Source: Marsupella aquatica (lineage: Eukaryota > Marchantiophyta). Taken from it: a DNA stretch of 64,000 bases. A program made the position numbers and the translations under genes. The notes under the pieces are model-generated. The model ran no database searches, was not told the DNA's origin, and was given only the letters and a program-made list of their open reading frames with translations. The stretch is from assembly GCA_973895155.1 (NCBI GenBank), contig OZ316897.1, positions 5,828,001 to 5,892,000 of the forward strand. The letters run 5' to 3'. Position 1 is the first letter of the stretch. Every line of letters begins with the position of its first letter. Positions 62,231-64,000 of the stretch are shown in pieces.

Positions 62231-62773
62231 GTTCAATGTCTTATGGGCCTCAAACTTCAAGGAGATGCAAATATCGTCTGCAAGTGGTGCAGGATGTAAG
62301 AGTTACTTCAAGAAAATGCAATATTGTCTACAAGCAGTGTGGTTGAAACCAAAGCCTGGATGGACTTGAAGGTTGTCTCCCATCATCCCCATGGACAGAA
62401 ATGCAAATATAGTCTGCGAGTGGTGTAGGATGTCAGAGTCACTTCAAGAAAATGCAAATATTGTCCAAACAACCCTAAACTTCTATTAAAAATATGCAAA
62501 GATAACCTGTAAGATAGAAGTGTAAAGAACAACATCCTAGCATATCTCTGTGTATTTGTCCAGTCCATCCAAATTTGGCTTGTCCATGGGGGCTTCATGG
62601 ACAAAGTATCAGTACGTCTGGGCTTTAAGTTCAGTGTGGCTTGTTCAAAAGCAGATTCCCTTCAAAAATAAATAAAACTCAGTATGCATTTCAACCTGTT
62701 CTATCATGTGTATTAAAAAGTATCCTCATGATGCAATGGTGAGAATTTATTCAATGCAGTTTAAGAACAAAGA

Positions 62774-63122
62774 TGTTAAGAAAACCGTCACGAAACAACC
62801 ACGAGCATAACCAACAAGCATGCACACACCGACACCAAGAGATACGTGGTTCACCTTTGTCAAGACTACGTCCACGAGAACACACAAGAGCTTTGCTAAG
62901 CTTTGGCCATCATGTCCACACAAAGCCTCCTCGCACAAGCTCTCCTCCTAGCACCTCACTAGCTCCCTCAACAATGAGCATGAGTCTGAGTCTCCAAGAA
63001 GAGCTCTCCCTATCCCCTCTATATGCTAGATGCAATAGTCGTGGCTAATCACCATTAACACCGTAATGGCGGTTTAACCTAAGTAAGAAGAGGTTAACCC
63101 AAGACTAGGGTTAACCGTAACA
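62774..63122 (-). mobile_element. Solo LTR of a diverged relative of the copia family
   Basis: 349 bp with TGTTA...TAACA ends. The reverse complement shares blocks with the 44807 LTR in the same order: GATAGGGAGAGCT, GAGCTTGTG, AAGCTCTTGTGTGTTC, CGTGGACGTAG and GGTGAACCACGTATCTCT. Flanking 5-mers AAAGA and CAAGA match at 4 of 5. No internal region or partner is present. Confidence 0.7.
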
Positions 63123-63521
63123 CAAGATGATAAATTAAAGTGAATTTCAACAAAGTTAGCTAGTTATTCAAGAAAATTTTACACTAAAAATGTATTTGGG
63201 AAAGAACAAAAAAGCATTGTTTTCTGTTGGATGGACAAGGGGGCTCGTTTTGTTAATCTGCCACTTTGATGGCATCATTTTGGCCTTCAACCATTGTAGT
63301 GGATTGCCGTTAATAGAGTCATCTGAGCTCATGTTGATGTGACAATTCAAAGAGATCAATTAATCTTCCTCTAAATGTTGCAAAGAGAAACCAAATCTCG
63401 ACAATCTCCATGGCAATATTTGCACAACATCTAATGAGGATCATCAATTTTTTGACACACCTTACAATCTCCACGGCAATACTTGCACAACATCTGATAC
63501 ACCTTTGACACATCTTGGGAA

Positions 63522-64000
63522 TATACTATGTTACCATTGCCACTTCATAAACTAGGGATTGGTAGACTTCTCCAAAACCGTCGTCATACATATGTAAAAC
63601 ATATCCGAGTTACCCCAGTTTATCATTTTTAATGCTCATTTATTCGCATTAACTTTTATGGTCTCCGAGCTTATACTATGTTACCATTACCACTTCATTG
63701 TGCTACCATAAACTAGGGATTGGTAGACTTCTCAAGCTCCAAACAATGCTGTCAGCATCAAACTCGTCGTCATACATATGTGAAGCATATTCGGGTAACC
63801 CCAGCTTATAATTTTTTTATTCCTCATTTATTTGCATTGACTTTTATGGTCCGGAGCTTATACTATGTGTTACCATTACCACTTCATTGTGCTACCATAA
63901 ATTAGGGATTGGTAGACTTCTCCAGCTCCAAAACAGTGTTGTCCACATGGAACTCGCCGTCATACAAATGTGAAACATAGCCGAGTTGAATTGTCAACAA
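63522..64000. repeat. Tandem array of 150-187-bp units, running off the window
   Basis: Units start TATACTATG at 63522, 63672 and 63859. Each contains TTACCATT, CTAGGGATTGGTAGACTTCT (or TTAGGG), GTCATACA and CGAGTT/CGGGTAACCCCAG blocks. Unit 1 lacks about 37 bp present in unit 2. The third is cut by the window end. Confidence 0.8.

Noticed and set aside
63380-64000. Repeats with spacers as a CRISPR array
   Set aside because: Units are 150-187 bp, diverged and contiguous in a plant genome; not CRISPR.
1-64000. tRNA, rRNA or other structured RNA genes
   Set aside because: No tRNA cloverleaf consensus boxes or rRNA segments were noticed by eye; only primer-site complements to tRNA ends are present.

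Overview
This is nuclear DNA from a land plant. The evidence is spliceosomal introns with GT/AG borders, a plant-type ubiquitin-specific protease closest in layout to Arabidopsis UBP24, TNT1/Tork-like copia and Tat/Athila-like gypsy retrotransposons, and L1-type LINEs whose ORF1 has a DUF4283 domain plus a zinc knuckle. The species cannot be fixed from sequence alone. A relic of a permuted N4/N6 amino-methyltransferase at the left edge would fit a bryophyte, lycophyte or fern better than a typical flowering plant, but that is a weak inference.

Layout. Positions 1-1341 hold a decayed amino-methyltransferase-like frame and a short exon candidate. At 1342 an intron donor (GTATG) begins, and a nested retrotransposon pile sits directly on it. 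A small non-autonomous LTR element (1347-29059, minus) contains gypsy element A (2018-28293, minus, 4.0-kb LTRs). Element A in turn contains gypsy element B (7360-19520, minus, 3.0-kb LTRs). Each level has TG...CA ends and a matching 5-bp target duplication. The intron ends at 29173 and opens into an exon encoding an FCP1/NIF-type HAD phosphatase domain (29174 to about 29820).

Positions 29835-44340 are a LINE graveyard: LINE-1 with EN and RT, a 3' fragment LINE-2, LINE-B and LINE-3 without RT, three small insertions with 8-10-bp duplications, and an orphan plus-strand exon (34681-35103). Positions 44682-53552 are a short retroposed sequence with a 17-bp duplication, split by a TNT1/Tork-like copia element (44807-53214). 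The copia element is itself split by a 1.8-kb solo-LTR-like insertion (50243-52067). A gene-poor spacer follows, then the one apparently intact gene: a seven-exon ubiquitin-specific protease (56437-60587, 715 aa). The right end carries diverged repeats, an old solo LTR (62774-63122) and a tandem array running off the window.

The most unusual signal is that both gypsy elements carry long protein-coding frames inside their LTRs. Element A has an 882-codon frame about 100 bp downstream of a TATA box. Element B has a 237-codon frame overlapping a 410-codon frame by a -1 step. These proteins have long coiled coils and nuclear-localisation-like basic patches, and lie on the same strand as gag-pol. 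Each element therefore carries two copies, and any solo LTR would keep one.
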